NCBI RefSeq assembly: GCF_024171815.1
Contig: NZ_JAMTCJ010000002.1
Location: 744,001-808,000 of the forward strand
Source of the DNA: Williamsia maris
Lineage (GTDB): Bacteria > Actinomycetota > Actinomycetes > Mycobacteriales > Mycobacteriaceae
Direction: 5' to 3'
DNA: 64,000 nt
In this document: positions 33,534 to 42,207 of the stretch, piece after piece
Layout of the letters: each line of letters begins with the position of its first letter
Position numbering within the stretch: position 1 is the first letter of the stretch
Program-made: the position numbers and the translations under genes
Notes under the pieces: generated by a model
What the model was told of the DNA's origin: nothing
Database searches by the model: none
The model's input: only the letters and a program-made list of their open reading frames with translations

Positions 33534-35063
33534 ATGACATCGGATGCGGTCGTCGGGAGCAGGTGGCGCGGGATCAGGGGCGCGTTCGAGCATCGACCGG
33601 TCCAGCTCTACGCGGTCGGCATGGTGACCGCCAACGTGATCGGGGCAGTCATCGTCTTCGGTCTGATCCGCTTCATCCTCCCGCTCCCCATCGACCCGGC
33701 CGCGGTCCTCTCCGCGCGCAACTTCATCACGTTCGGCGCCTATCTGCCGGTTGCGGTCGTCATCGGTTTCGCGCTCGGGATCGGCGTGGCCGCACCGGCT
33801 TTCGAATGGCTGGGCGCCGGTGGCGTCCCCGACATCCGCGCATATCAGGCGGTACTGCGGCTCCCGGCGCGGCAGGTGGCCGTCAACGCCACGCTGTGGA
33901 TCACCGGACTCCTGGTGTTCGTGACGGTCAACGGGATCGGCGACGGCGGGGTCAACCTGTTGGTGGTCATCGCGCTCGCGGTCGGCCTGGGTGGGGCCGC
34001 GACATGCGCGATGGGCTACGTCGTCGCCGAACGGATCCTGCGTCCCATCACCGCGCAGGTGATGATCCGCGGGGTCCCCGGCCGGTACACGGCGCCCGGG
34101 GTGACGTCGCGACTTGTCGCGATGTGGGGATTGTCGACCGCGGTGCCGTTGGTGGGTGCCGGTCTCATCGCGCTCGGGCGGCTGCTCGAGATCGTGATCC
34201 GGCCCGGCGACGACATCGCCGCCGCGGTGCTCGCGCTGTCATTGATCTCGCTCACCGTCGGGGCGGGCGGGATGTTGTTGGCCGCACGCTCGGTGGCCGA
34301 CCCGGTCACCCAGATCATCGCCGCGATGCACCGTGTCGAGCGCGGCAGCTACGACACCCGCGTCCCGGTCTACGACGGCTCCGAGATCGGCCGGCTCCAG
34401 GTCGGGTTCAACCGGATGGCGGCCACCGTCGGCGAGCGCGAACACATCCGCACGCTGTTCGGCATGCACGTCGGCGACGCGGTCGCCGCGCGTGCGCTCA
34501 AGGAGGAGCCGACCCTGGGCGGCGAGATCCGTGAGGTGGCGGTGCTGTTCATCGACCTGGTCGGCTCGACGTCGCTGGCGCAGACCCACTCCCCGGAGGA
34601 GATCGTCAACCTCCTCAACGACTTCTTCGGCACCGTGGTCGAGACGGCGGCACGCCACGACGGGTTCGTGAACAAGTTCGAGGGCGACGCGGCGTTGCTG
34701 GTCTACGGGGCGCCGCTACCGCACGAGGATCCGGCCGGTGCCGCGCTCCGGACCGCGCGGACCCTCGCGCAGGCGATCCCGTTCGACGGTCGGCTCGACG
34801 CGGGCATCGGCGTCAGCTTCGGGTCGTGCCTCGCGGGCAACGTCGGGGCGGCGAATCGGTTCGAGTACACCGTGATCGGCGATCCGGTGAATGCGGCGGC
34901 CCGGCTCAGCGATCTGGCCAAGGACCGTGACAGCCGGGTGGTCGCCTCATCCGATGCGCTGGACGCGGCCGCGGTCGACGAGACCCAGCACTGGTCGGTG
35001 GTCGACGAGGTGACGTTGCGCGGTCGGTCGGAACCCACGTCGCTGGCGATACCCCGTAGCTGA
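33534..35063 (+). CDS. membrane-bound class III adenylate/guanylate cyclase with HAMP
   Basis: 509 aa: about six transmembrane helices in the first 270 residues, a HAMP linker (DPVTQIIAAMHRVERGSYD) and a C-terminal cyclase domain from about residue 330. Metal-binding aspartates are Asp341 in FIDLVGS and Asp385 in FEGDAALL; NKFEGD supplies the adenine-selecting Lys, and IGDPVNAAARL holds the Asn/Arg transition-state pair, so the enzyme looks active and of the Rv1318c/Rv3645 mycobacterial type. It produces a cyclic nucleotide at the inner membrane face. Divergent from the AurF-type gene; convergent with the MBL hydrolase. Confidence 0.92.
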   Translation: MTSDAVVGSRWRGIRGAFEHRPVQLYAVGMVTANVIGAVIVFGLIRFILPLPIDPAAVLSARNFITFGAYLPVAVVIGFALGIGVAAPAFEWLGAGGVPDIRAYQAVLRLPARQVAVNATLWITGLLVFVTVNGIGDGGVNLLVVIALAVGLGGAATCAMGYVVAERILRPITAQVMIRGVPGRYTAPGVTSRLVAMWGLSTAVPLVGAGLIALGRLLEIVIRPGDDIAAAVLALSLISLTVGAGGMLLAARSVADPVTQIIAAMHRVERGSYDTRVPVYDGSEIGRLQVGFNRMAATVGEREHIRTLFGMHVGDAVAARALKEEPTLGGEIREVAVLFIDLVGSTSLAQTHSPEEIVNLLNDFFGTVVETAARHDGFVNKFEGDAALLVYGAPLPHEDPAGAALRTARTLAQAIPFDGRLDAGIGVSFGSCLAGNVGAANRFEYTVIGDPVNAAARLSDLAKDRDSRVVASSDALDAAAVDETQHWSVVDEVTLRGRSEPTSLAIPRS

Positions 35064-35068
35064 GTTCG

Positions 35069-35824
35069 TCAGCGGGACAACGCCGTGTCGACGGCGTCGG
35101 CCATCGACCCGTGATGGACCGGGCCGTGGCCCGGGAAGATCGTGTCGGCCTCGAGATCGCGCAGCGCGAGCAGGGATTCGCGGTTGCGGGCGAGATCGTG
35201 CTGGAACGCGTGGTGCAGGCACTGCGGACCGGCCACGGGTGAGATGCCGTGGGCGGTGATCAGCGCGTCCCCCGAGACCAGGACCCTGCCGTCGGCGACC
35301 AGGTAGCCGCTGTGCCCGTCGGTGTGGCCGGGGATGGCGACGGGAACCGGACGACCCGGGAGGTCGAGCGGGCCGCTCGCGGCGAACGCCTCCGACGACG
35401 GGATGCCGGTCGTGTCGAGCACGCCGAGCCGGATGACCCCGGAAAGCCAGCGGAGCACGCGTGGTCGGTAGGAGATCTTCGCGATGTCGAGAGGCGTTGC
35501 CTGCTGCAGGATCTCGCGGCGGCCGTGGGGGACCTCGGTGGGGTCCATGAACACCGCGAATCCGTACCTCTCGGCGAGGACGCCGAGACCGCCGATGTGG
35601 TCGACGTGGGCGTGTGTCACCAGGGCGGCACGGATCTGCTCCGGGTCGGCGCCGACCTCGCGGATGGACGCGAGCACGGCGTCGACCTGCTTGGGATACC
35701 CGCCGTCGATCAGGGTGACGCCCGAGTCGTCCTGCAGGATCACCCAGTTGACGTGGTCGGTGTGCACGAGGTGCGCCCGACCGCCGCGAGGGTCGGTGAT
35801 GGTCGTGATGTCGACGTCGCTCAT
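35069..35824 (-). CDS. metallo-beta-lactamase-fold hydrolase
   Basis: 251 aa with the MBL signature VTHAHVDHIGG (His, His, Asp, His), then IPGHTDGHSGY and SGDALI for the second metal ligands and FPGHGPVHHG near the end. This glyoxalase-II-like family cleaves thioesters, lactones or phosphoesters; the substrate is unknown. ATG 35824 overlaps aftA's stop by 4 bp, which makes it the last gene of dprE1-dprE2-aftA. That location invites a role in envelope precursor metabolism, but this is inference only. No signal peptide. Confidence 0.85.
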   Translation of the reverse strand: MSDVDITTITDPRGGRAHLVHTDHVNWVILQDDSGVTLIDGGYPKQVDAVLASIREVGADPEQIRAALVTHAHVDHIGGLGVLAERYGFAVFMDPTEVPHGRREILQQATPLDIAKISYRPRVLRWLSGVIRLGVLDTTGIPSSEAFAASGPLDLPGRPVPVAIPGHTDGHSGYLVADGRVLVSGDALITAHGISPVAGPQCLHHAFQHDLARNRESLLALRDLEADTIFPGHGPVHHGSMADAVDTALSR

Positions 35825-37761
35825 GTGCGGACCACCAGGACGAAGGGACCGACCTCGGTGACGGTGAAGCGGGGATCGTCGAAGAGGGCGGTGGGGAAGG
35901 TGACGGTGTAGCGGGTCACGTTGGGGTCGTTCGGGTAGACGTCGGCGGCCAGGCGCAGTGAGTACCCGTCGGCGCTGTAGCGGAACAGGAACACCGTCGG
36001 CGGGCGCCACGGCGTGGAGTCGAGCGCGGACACCAACTCGTCCGGGGTCTGCAGCGTCGCCCACTTCTCGATGGCCGCGGCTCGTTTGTCGAACTCCGCC
36101 AACGGGTTCGCGTAGTGCGAGGTGAGCCCCTGGAACCCGTAGTACGGGTACACCGACAGGAAGCCGTAGTCGGCGGTGAGCACGACGGTGTCGTTGCGGG
36201 GGCGCTTGGTCTCGGTCCGGATCGCCTGATCGATCTGCGGGAAAAACGACTCCGCGCCGGCCGGACGCTTGTCGGCGCGTACGCCGTTGCCGTCGGTGTC
36301 GGTGTAGGCGACGGTGATCTCCGCGGACAGGTGATCGGGGATGTTCTGTGCGACCGCGACGGTGCCGATGATGGACGCGACCACGATGAGGAAGCGGATG
36401 TCGCCGAATCGGCGGACGGCGGCCATCGCCACCTCGGCGAGCCCCAGGACCCCGGCGGCAGAGAGGATCAGCGCCAGCAGCGGCTCGAGTCGGAACGACA
36501 GCAGCGTGGTGCCCGCGGCGGTCAGGGCCATCGACAGCAGGCAGAACGCGTAGATCGCGACGACCGAGATGCCCAGGGCCAGTGAGACGGTCCGGGTGCG
36601 GTGTCGCAGCAGCAGCCAGATCAGCCCGACCAGGCAGAGCGCGCCGACGAGAGAGAACTCGAACATCGGGGCGGGCAGTCGGGCGCCGTTGCTCGGCAGA
36701 TAGTGCTCGGCGGTCCCACCGCTGGCCGGCTGACTGCGCAGACGGGCCAGCAGGTACGGCGCCCACACGACGAGGGCGATCACGCCGGAGACGACACCCA
36801 TCGCGATCAGGCGGGCGGCGAGCACCCCCACCCCGCGGACACGGGCGGCGCGGACCGCGCCCGGGTCGACGGCGTTGTTCCCGGCCGCGCGGACCGCCTC
36901 GACCGCGAGGTAGAGCGTCATCAACACAGCGATCAGGGCGAACAGACCGGTGAACAGCGTGTAGAACGTCGCGCTCACGCCGATGAAGACCCCGCCGGCG
37001 AGCAACGCTGCGCCACTCCCCGATCGGAGTCCGTGCAGCACGGTGACGAGCATCGGCGGACCAACGAGGATCAGGATCGCCGCGTACGGCTCCGGTCCCG
37101 CGTACATGATGGCCACCGCGGTGGTCGCGATGGTGATCGCGATGGCGCGGTCGGTGGGCAGCATGCGCTTCCACAGCACCATCGCGATGGTCGCCGCGAT
37201 CGCGATCGAGATGATCGCCCACGGCTTGTAGGCCTCCCACGCCGGCTGGCCCACCGCGTTGGCGTACCGACCGCCGAGCCAGAACCATCCCGCCGGGTAG
37301 TAGGGCGCGAGGTTGAAGTAGGTCATGTCGTGCAGACCGGAGGTGTCGGTCAGGCGCGTCAGGTACTCGGTGCGGAACTGTTGATCCACCGAGATGCCGA
37401 ACAGGTAGAGCTTCGTGGCACCGAGCGGCATCGCCAGCGTGACGGTCGCGAACGCCGAGATGCCCACCAGGCTCAGCGGGGTGACGAGACGCGCACCCCG
37501 ACCGGCGCGTGCGAGCAGCGCGGCGACGACGAGCAGTGCGATGGAGACGACCTGACCGACCGTCGTCAACGCCCCGTTGACGTTCGAGGAGTTGAAGGCG
37601 GGCCACTGGACCTGCGCGATGACGAACAGGCCGACCGATGCGACGACCGCCGCCACGATCACCGCGACCACGACCTCGGCGCCGGCCAGCACATGGCGCC
37701 GGCCCGGCATCAGACGTGGGCGGTCGGACGGTGGACGCGCTGTCTCGATCCCGACGCTCAT
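35821..37761 (-). CDS. aftA: AftA, galactan 5-O-arabinofuranosyltransferase
   Basis: Adds the first arabinofuranosyl residues from decaprenyl-phospho-arabinose to the galactan chain, priming EmbA/B. The 646-aa protein closely follows M. tuberculosis AftA (643 aa): VQWPAFNSSNVNGALTTVGQ, MPLGATKLYLFGISVDQQF, RTEYLTRLTDTSGLHDMTY, FNLAPYYPAGWFWLGGR and about 11 to 13 transmembrane helices, with a soluble outer C-terminal domain from about residue 500. It sits 7 bp after dprE2, keeping the dprE1-dprE2-aftA order, but embC is not the next gene. Confidence 0.95.
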   Translation of the reverse strand: MSVGIETARPPSDRPRLMPGRRHVLAGAEVVVAVIVAAVVASVGLFVIAQVQWPAFNSSNVNGALTTVGQVVSIALLVVAALLARAGRGARLVTPLSLVGISAFATVTLAMPLGATKLYLFGISVDQQFRTEYLTRLTDTSGLHDMTYFNLAPYYPAGWFWLGGRYANAVGQPAWEAYKPWAIISIAIAATIAMVLWKRMLPTDRAIAITIATTAVAIMYAGPEPYAAILILVGPPMLVTVLHGLRSGSGAALLAGGVFIGVSATFYTLFTGLFALIAVLMTLYLAVEAVRAAGNNAVDPGAVRAARVRGVGVLAARLIAMGVVSGVIALVVWAPYLLARLRSQPASGGTAEHYLPSNGARLPAPMFEFSLVGALCLVGLIWLLLRHRTRTVSLALGISVVAIYAFCLLSMALTAAGTTLLSFRLEPLLALILSAAGVLGLAEVAMAAVRRFGDIRFLIVVASIIGTVAVAQNIPDHLSAEITVAYTDTDGNGVRADKRPAGAESFFPQIDQAIRTETKRPRNDTVVLTADYGFLSVYPYYGFQGLTSHYANPLAEFDKRAAAIEKWATLQTPDELVSALDSTPWRPPTVFLFRYSADGYSLRLAADVYPNDPNVTRYTVTFPTALFDDPRFTVTEVGPFVLVVRT

Positions 37762-37768
37762 GGGCGTC

Positions 37769-38530
37769 TCAGATGGGGAGTTTGCGGAAGATCGGCCGTG
37801 GGATGTGCCGCAGCACGATCATCACGAACCGGAACGGCGGCGGCGCCCACACGATCTCTTTGCCCTTGTCGGCGGAGCGGACCGCGAGCTGCGCGACGTC
37901 TTCCTTGTTCACCGTCATCGGTGCTTCCTTGACGTGTGCCGAGAGGCGGGTGCGCACCATGCCCGGTCGGATCACCAGGACGCGGACGTTGAACTCGCGC
38001 AACGCCTCACCGAGTCCGAGGTAGAAGCCGTCGAGCCCGGCTTTGGTCGAGCCGTAGACGAAGTTGCTGCGCCGGACGCGTTCGCCGGCCACCGAGCTCA
38101 TCGCGATGATCTGGCCGTGTCCCTGGGCGCGCATGCGCTCACCGAGCAGGACTCCGACCGAGACCGCGGCGGTGTAGTTGATGTCCGCGGTGAAGACGGC
38201 CTTGCGCTGGTCCTGCCACACCTCTTCGTCGACGCCCTGGACGCCGAAGGCGACGATCGCCACGTCGACATCGCCGGCGGCGAAGGCCTGTTCGGCGACG
38301 GCGGGGTGGGTGTCGGGCTTGAGTGCGTCGAAGTCGATGCGCTCGACCGACGATGCGCCCGCGGCCTTCATCGTCTCGATCGCGGCGTCGCCTGCGGGGT
38401 CACCGGGCACCGTGGCCAGGATGACCCGCATCGGGCCCTTCTTGAGGTACTCGGCGCAGATGGCGAGCCCGATCTCGGAGCTGCCACCGAACAGCAGCAG
38501 GGTCTTCGGGACGCCGACGGCGTTGATCAT
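37769..38530 (-). CDS. dprE2: DprE2, decaprenylphosphoryl-2-keto-ribose reductase
   Basis: NADH-dependent short-chain reductase that converts the 2-keto intermediate made by DprE1 to decaprenylphosphoryl-arabinose. The 253-aa protein has the glycine-rich motif [10 protein letters not shown] near the N-terminus, VAFGVQG in place of NNAG, catalytic Ser in [10 protein letters not shown] and the YGSTKAG active site (Tyr and Lys), with the characteristic C-terminal [28 protein letters not shown] tail. It lies 64 bp downstream of dprE1 and 7 bp before aftA. Essential pathway in mycobacteria. Confidence 0.95.
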   Translation of the reverse strand: MINAVGVPKTLLLFGGSSEIGLAICAEYLKKGPMRVILATVPGDPAGDAAIETMKAAGASSVERIDFDALKPDTHPAVAEQAFAAGDVDVAIVAFGVQGVDEEVWQDQRKAVFTADINYTAAVSVGVLLGERMRAQGHGQIIAMSSVAGERVRRSNFVYGSTKAGLDGFYLGLGEALREFNVRVLVIRPGMVRTRLSAHVKEAPMTVNKEDVAQLAVRSADKGKEIVWAPPPFRFVMIVLRHIPRPIFRKLPI

Positions 38531-38594
38531 GAGAGTTCCTTCGTTGGACAGTTCTGTTCGGAAAAGATCGTGTGGATCAGGGGCTTGACGGGGC

Positions 38595-40010
38595 TCAGGC
38601 CAGTTCGAGTCGACGGGCCATGTCGGAGACGAAGACCCCGTGCGGGTCGATGCGGCGACGCGTGGCGATCCACTCGTCGACCCGCGGGTACATGGCGTGG
38701 AACGTCTCCGCGGTGGTGCGGGAATCCTTGGCGGTGTAGAGCCGTCCGCCGATCGACAGCACGCGGCGGTCGAGTTCGGTGACGAACTCGTGCAACCCGT
38801 TCTTGATGGGGAAGTCGACGCAGATGTTCCAGCCCTCGATCGGGAAGCTCAGCGGCGCACGGTTTCCCTCGCCGAAGAGCTTGAACACGTTGAGGAAGCT
38901 CACGTGGCCCGACGCCTGGATGTCGATGATGATCTGCTTGAACTCCTCGACAGCCTCCACCGGGACGATGAACTGGTACTGCAGAAAGCCTTTGGACCCG
39001 TAGGCGCGATTCCAGTCACCGAACAGATCGAGCGGGTGATAGAACTTCGTCAGGTTCTGGATCTTGCCCGTGTAGTTGCCGCCCATCCGGTAGTACGCCT
39101 CGCCGACGATGGCGAAGTCGAACTTGTTGGCCAGGCCGTTGGGGAAGATGTCGGGGAACTTGATCAGCGTCTTGCCGGTGAACGCCAACGGGTTCTTGGC
39201 CAGATCGTCGGGCAGCTGGTCGAGCGTGGCCAACGAGCCGCGCGAGAAAGAGCCCCGCCCCAGCTTCGGCGGCTTGCTGATCGCGTCGAACCAGCCCGAG
39301 CTGTAGCCGTAGCCCTCCTCGAATCCGTCCGCGTGGAGTGCGATGGTCTCGTCGAGGCTGTTGGTCGTCGCGCCGTCGGCGATGAAGTAGGCCGTCTCCG
39401 TGCGGGTCATCGCGATCTTCGCGCGCAGGATCAACCCGGTGAGGCCGATGCCACCGACGGTCGCCCAGAAGATCGACGCGTCGGGATCGTCCGAGCTGCC
39501 GTCCGGCGTGATGGTGAGGATGCGGCCGTCGGCGACCAGCAGCGTGATCTCGGTGACGTGGTTGCCGAAGCTGCCCGCGCTGTGGTGGTTCTTGCCGTGG
39601 ATGTCGTGTGCGATGGCGCCGCCGATGGTGACCTGGCGCGTGCCCGGCAGGACCGGCACCCACAGGCCGTAGGGGAGCGCGACCCGCATCAGGGTGTCCA
39701 GGTCGACGCCGGCGTCCACGTCGGCGATCGCGGTCTCGTCGCTGATCGAGTGGATCCGCTTGAGGCGGGTCATGTCGATCGTCAACCCGCCGACGTTCTG
39801 CGCCGACTCGTTGTACGAGCGGCCCAGGCCTCGCGCGATGACGCCGCGTTGCAGGTACGTCGGCTTGTCCGCGTTGTCGTCGGCGACGCGTGCGACGGCG
39901 GCCGCGATGACGTCGAGGTCAGGCGTGGAGAGCACGTGCCCGTCGATCGGCGTGGTGCGACTCCAGCCCACGAGCCTGCGGGTTTCGATGGGCAGATCAG
40001 TTGTAGACAT
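38595..40010 (-). CDS. dprE1: DprE1, decaprenylphosphoryl-ribose 2'-oxidase
   Basis: FAD enzyme that oxidises decaprenylphosphoryl-ribose, first half of the epimerisation to the arabinan donor. 471 aa: N-terminal FAD-binding domain ([34 protein letters not shown] with the FAD-linking His region) and a C-terminal substrate domain. Cys397 in [12 protein letters not shown] corresponds to Cys387 of M. tuberculosis, the residue attacked by activated benzothiazinones. ATG 40010 matches the family N-terminus; the frame remains open upstream but with no homology. Promoter lies in the 67-bp gap to the TetR gene. Confidence 0.96.
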   Translation of the reverse strand: MSTTDLPIETRRLVGWSRTTPIDGHVLSTPDLDVIAAAVARVADDNADKPTYLQRGVIARGLGRSYNESAQNVGGLTIDMTRLKRIHSISDETAIADVDAGVDLDTLMRVALPYGLWVPVLPGTRQVTIGGAIAHDIHGKNHHSAGSFGNHVTEITLLVADGRILTITPDGSSDDPDASIFWATVGGIGLTGLILRAKIAMTRTETAYFIADGATTNSLDETIALHADGFEEGYGYSSGWFDAISKPPKLGRGSFSRGSLATLDQLPDDLAKNPLAFTGKTLIKFPDIFPNGLANKFDFAIVGEAYYRMGGNYTGKIQNLTKFYHPLDLFGDWNRAYGSKGFLQYQFIVPVEAVEEFKQIIIDIQASGHVSFLNVFKLFGEGNRAPLSFPIEGWNICVDFPIKNGLHEFVTELDRRVLSIGGRLYTAKDSRTTAETFHAMYPRVDEWIATRRRIDPHGVFVSDMARRLELA

Positions 40011-40077
40011 CGCTGGACAGCCTACTGCGTGCGCGATTGCTTCTGACCGGCGATGACGCGGTCCGAATCCGTCGACG

Positions 40078-40641
40078 TCAGGGCGCTGTCGCCCACATGC
40101 GGGTGTCGGCGAGTGCGCGGTCGAGGGTCGCGTCGTCGATGAAGCCCTGGGTGCGCGCGGAGAACAGCCCGTTGATCGCCGCCCAGGTGGCGATGGTGCG
40201 GTCGATGTTCTGGTGGGCGCCGACCGCACGGAGCAGGACCCCGGCGATGCGATCGCGGATCGCCACGCGCAGGTCGCCGAACTTCGCGGTCGGTTCCAGT
40301 GCGTCGGTCAGCGCGATCAGGCGGAACGCGAGTTGGTCGTCGTCACGGTGGAACCGCACGTAGGCGTCGAACACCGCGCCGGCCCGGTCGTCGATGCTCG
40401 AGGCCGCGACGGCCTCGTCGATGATGCGTTCGTTGGCGGTGACAGCCTGTTCGGCGAGCGCCAGGTAGATGTCCTGCTTGCCGCCGGGGAAGTTCGAATA
40501 GATCGAGCTCACGGCCACGTCGGCGAGCTCGGCGATGTCGGCCACGGTCGCCGCCTGGTAGCCGCGCTCCTCGAACAGAGTCCGCGCCGCGGTGCTCACG
40601 GCGGTCACCGTTCGACGCCGTCGCCGGTCGACATCGGTCAT
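40078..40641 (-). CDS. TetR-family transcriptional regulator
   Basis: 187 aa with an N-terminal TetR helix-turn-helix ([40 protein letters not shown]) and a variable ligand domain. It is divergent from the SDR gene at 40717, and the inverted repeat TTCCG-GAAA-CGGAA at 40661-40674 between them is the likely operator for both. An in-frame ATG at 40677 would place the operator inside the coding region, so 40641 is preferred. Ligand unknown. It probably regulates the SDR gene rather than dprE1. Confidence 0.85.
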   Translation of the reverse strand: MTDVDRRRRRTVTAVSTAARTLFEERGYQAATVADIAELADVAVSSIYSNFPGGKQDIYLALAEQAVTANERIIDEAVAASSIDDRAGAVFDAYVRFHRDDDQLAFRLIALTDALEPTAKFGDLRVAIRDRIAGVLLRAVGAHQNIDRTIATWAAINGLFSARTQGFIDDATLDRALADTRMWATAP

Positions 40642-40660
40642 GGTGGTAACCGTAATGAGA

Positions 40661-40674
40661 TTCCGGAAACGGAA
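40661..40674. promoter_or_regulatory. candidate TetR operator
   Basis: A perfect 5-bp inverted repeat (TTCCG and CGGAA) with a 4-bp spacer lies in the 75-bp divergent region between the TetR gene and the SDR gene. Position fits an operator; the short arms keep confidence moderate. Confidence 0.45.
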
Positions 40675-40716
40675 CAAGGTTCTCTGTGGGGTCGATCACC
40701 TGATACAAAATGGTCC

Positions 40717-41514
40717 ATGGCCTCGAAAAGCGTGTTCATCACCGGCGCTGCTGCCGGCATCGGTCGTAAGACGGCCCTGTCCTTTGCCCGCAAGGGCTAC
40801 ATCGTCGGTGCGTACGACATCGACGAGGCAGGTCTCAAGACCCTGTCCGACGAGATCGAGGACCTCGGTGCGGTCCCGGTCATCGGGCACCTCGACGTCA
40901 CCGACGCCGGCGAGTTCGCCGAGCGTCTCGCGGAGTTCACCGCGAAGACCGGCGGGAAGCTCGACGTGATGCTCAACAACGCGGGCATCCTCATCGCCGG
41001 CCGCTTCGAGGAGCTCAAGGTCTCCACGCTGCACAAGGAGATCGACATCAACACCAAGGGCGTGGTCAACGGCCTGCACGCGGCGTTCCCGTACCTCAAG
41101 GCCACCAAGCGGTCGGTCGCGATCAACCTCGCCTCGGCGTCGGCGATCTACGGTCAGGCCGAGCTGGCGAACTACAGCGCGACGAAGCATTTCGTCCGCG
41201 CCATCACCGAGGCCCTCGACATCGAGTGGAGCGACTACGGCATCCGCGTCGTCGCGATCTGGCCGCTCTACGTCCAGACTGCGATGACCGAGAACATCAA
41301 GACCGGCACCACCACCGCGTTGGGCATCAAGTTGGGCCCGCAGGATGTCGCCGATCGTATTCTCGAGGCTGCCGAACCGAACCTGTTCAGCAAGGTCATC
41401 CACCAGGTGCATTACAACGTCGGCAACCAGACCCGTCTCATGGCGGCCGGTTCACGGTTCTCGCCGGTCTACCTGACCCGCCTGGTCAACAAGCGCCTCG
41501 CCGGGAGCCACTAG
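40717..41514 (+). CDS. short-chain dehydrogenase/reductase
   Basis: 265 aa classical SDR: cofactor motif TGAAAGIG (residues 8-15), acidic residue in YDIDEAG suggesting NAD preference, NNAG, catalytic Ser in LASASAIYG and YSATKH (Tyr and Lys). The C-terminal region KVIHQVHYNVGNQTRLMAAG is the substrate side and fits hydrophobic or lipid substrates, but none can be named. ATG 40717 is the start; the long open frame upstream runs through the TetR gene on the opposite strand. Likely repressed by the divergent TetR protein. Confidence 0.9.
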   Translation: MASKSVFITGAAAGIGRKTALSFARKGYIVGAYDIDEAGLKTLSDEIEDLGAVPVIGHLDVTDAGEFAERLAEFTAKTGGKLDVMLNNAGILIAGRFEELKVSTLHKEIDINTKGVVNGLHAAFPYLKATKRSVAINLASASAIYGQAELANYSATKHFVRAITEALDIEWSDYGIRVVAIWPLYVQTAMTENIKTGTTTALGIKLGPQDVADRILEAAEPNLFSKVIHQVHYNVGNQTRLMAAGSRFSPVYLTRLVNKRLAGSH

Positions 41515-41529
41515 CACCCCCGCATCACG

Positions 41530-42060
41530 TCAGAACAGCGTCGCCGGTTCGGATTCCTCGAGCCGGCGACGCGTCTGTGTGACGCCGGCTGATCCCGGTG
41601 ACATAGATCCCGATGACGCGGACTCGGGCGCATCGGCGACCGCGCGGGCGGCGGCACCGGCCAGCTGATCGGCGATCTCGTTGAACTCGTTGCCGACGTG
41701 GCCCCGCACCCAGCGGAACCGGACCGGACCCGATCGGGCGGCGATGGCCGCGTCGATGGCCTGGACGACCTCGAGGTTGCGCACCGGGGCGCCGGCAGCG
41801 GTCCGCCAGCCGCGGCGCTTCCAGTTGGCCAACCACTCCGACGAGCATTTGATCGCGTACTGCGAGTCCGACTCGACCATCAGTGGATCCGGGCCCGGAT
41901 GAGCGGTGATGGCCTCGCGGATCGCGATCAGCTCGGCGATCTGGTTGGTGCCCGAGGGTGCGCCGCCACTGGCGGTGGGACCGGTGTGATCGACCCACGC
42001 CCAGCCGATCGCGCCGCCGGGATTCTTGAGGCACGAGCCGTCGGTACTCACGATGATCAC
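41530..42060 (-). CDS. rnhA: ribonuclease HI
   Basis: Degrades RNA in RNA-DNA hybrids. 176 aa with all RNase H carboxylates: STDGSCLKNPGG (Asp), NQIAELIAIREAI (Glu), MVESDSQYAIK (Asp) and VRGHVGNEFNEIAD (His and Asp). A Ser/Pro-rich tail of about 30 residues follows the domain. The GTG at 42060 gives a start just before the first strand; the frame extends far upstream without similarity. It is convergent with the SDR gene (15-bp gap) and has its promoter next to a short repeat array. Confidence 0.9.
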   Translation of the reverse strand: MIIVSTDGSCLKNPGGAIGWAWVDHTGPTASGGAPSGTNQIAELIAIREAITAHPGPDPLMVESDSQYAIKCSSEWLANWKRRGWRTAAGAPVRNLEVVQAIDAAIAARSGPVRFRWVRGHVGNEFNEIADQLAGAAARAVADAPESASSGSMSPGSAGVTQTRRRLEESEPATLF

Positions 42061-42130
42061 GGGACGCGAGTTTACGGTTCCGTACTGACACAGCAGTGCA
42101 TCTCGCCGATTCCGATGTGTCGCCCACCGT

Positions 42131-42192
42131 CGACTGGGCGGTTGCGGACGTCGAGTGGGCGCCTGCGGACATCGACTGGGCGGCTGCGGCGT
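42131..42192. repeat. 21-bp tandem repeat, three copies
   Basis: Units at 42131-42151, 42152-42172 and 42173-42192 share the pattern CGACTGGGCGGxTGCGGACxT, with 16 to 18 matching bases per pair and the last unit one base short. They fill the space between rnhA and the reductase gene and end 15 bp before its ATG, so they may include or replace its promoter. Confidence 0.8.
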
Positions 42193-42207
42193 GGCTAGGG
42201 TCAAGGC

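Noticed and set aside
36601-40046. Plus-strand frames of 443, 401 and 468 codons opposite aftA, dprE2 and dprE1
   Set aside because: Antisense to well-known enzymes; repetitive Arg/Asp/Gly/His composition without motifs.
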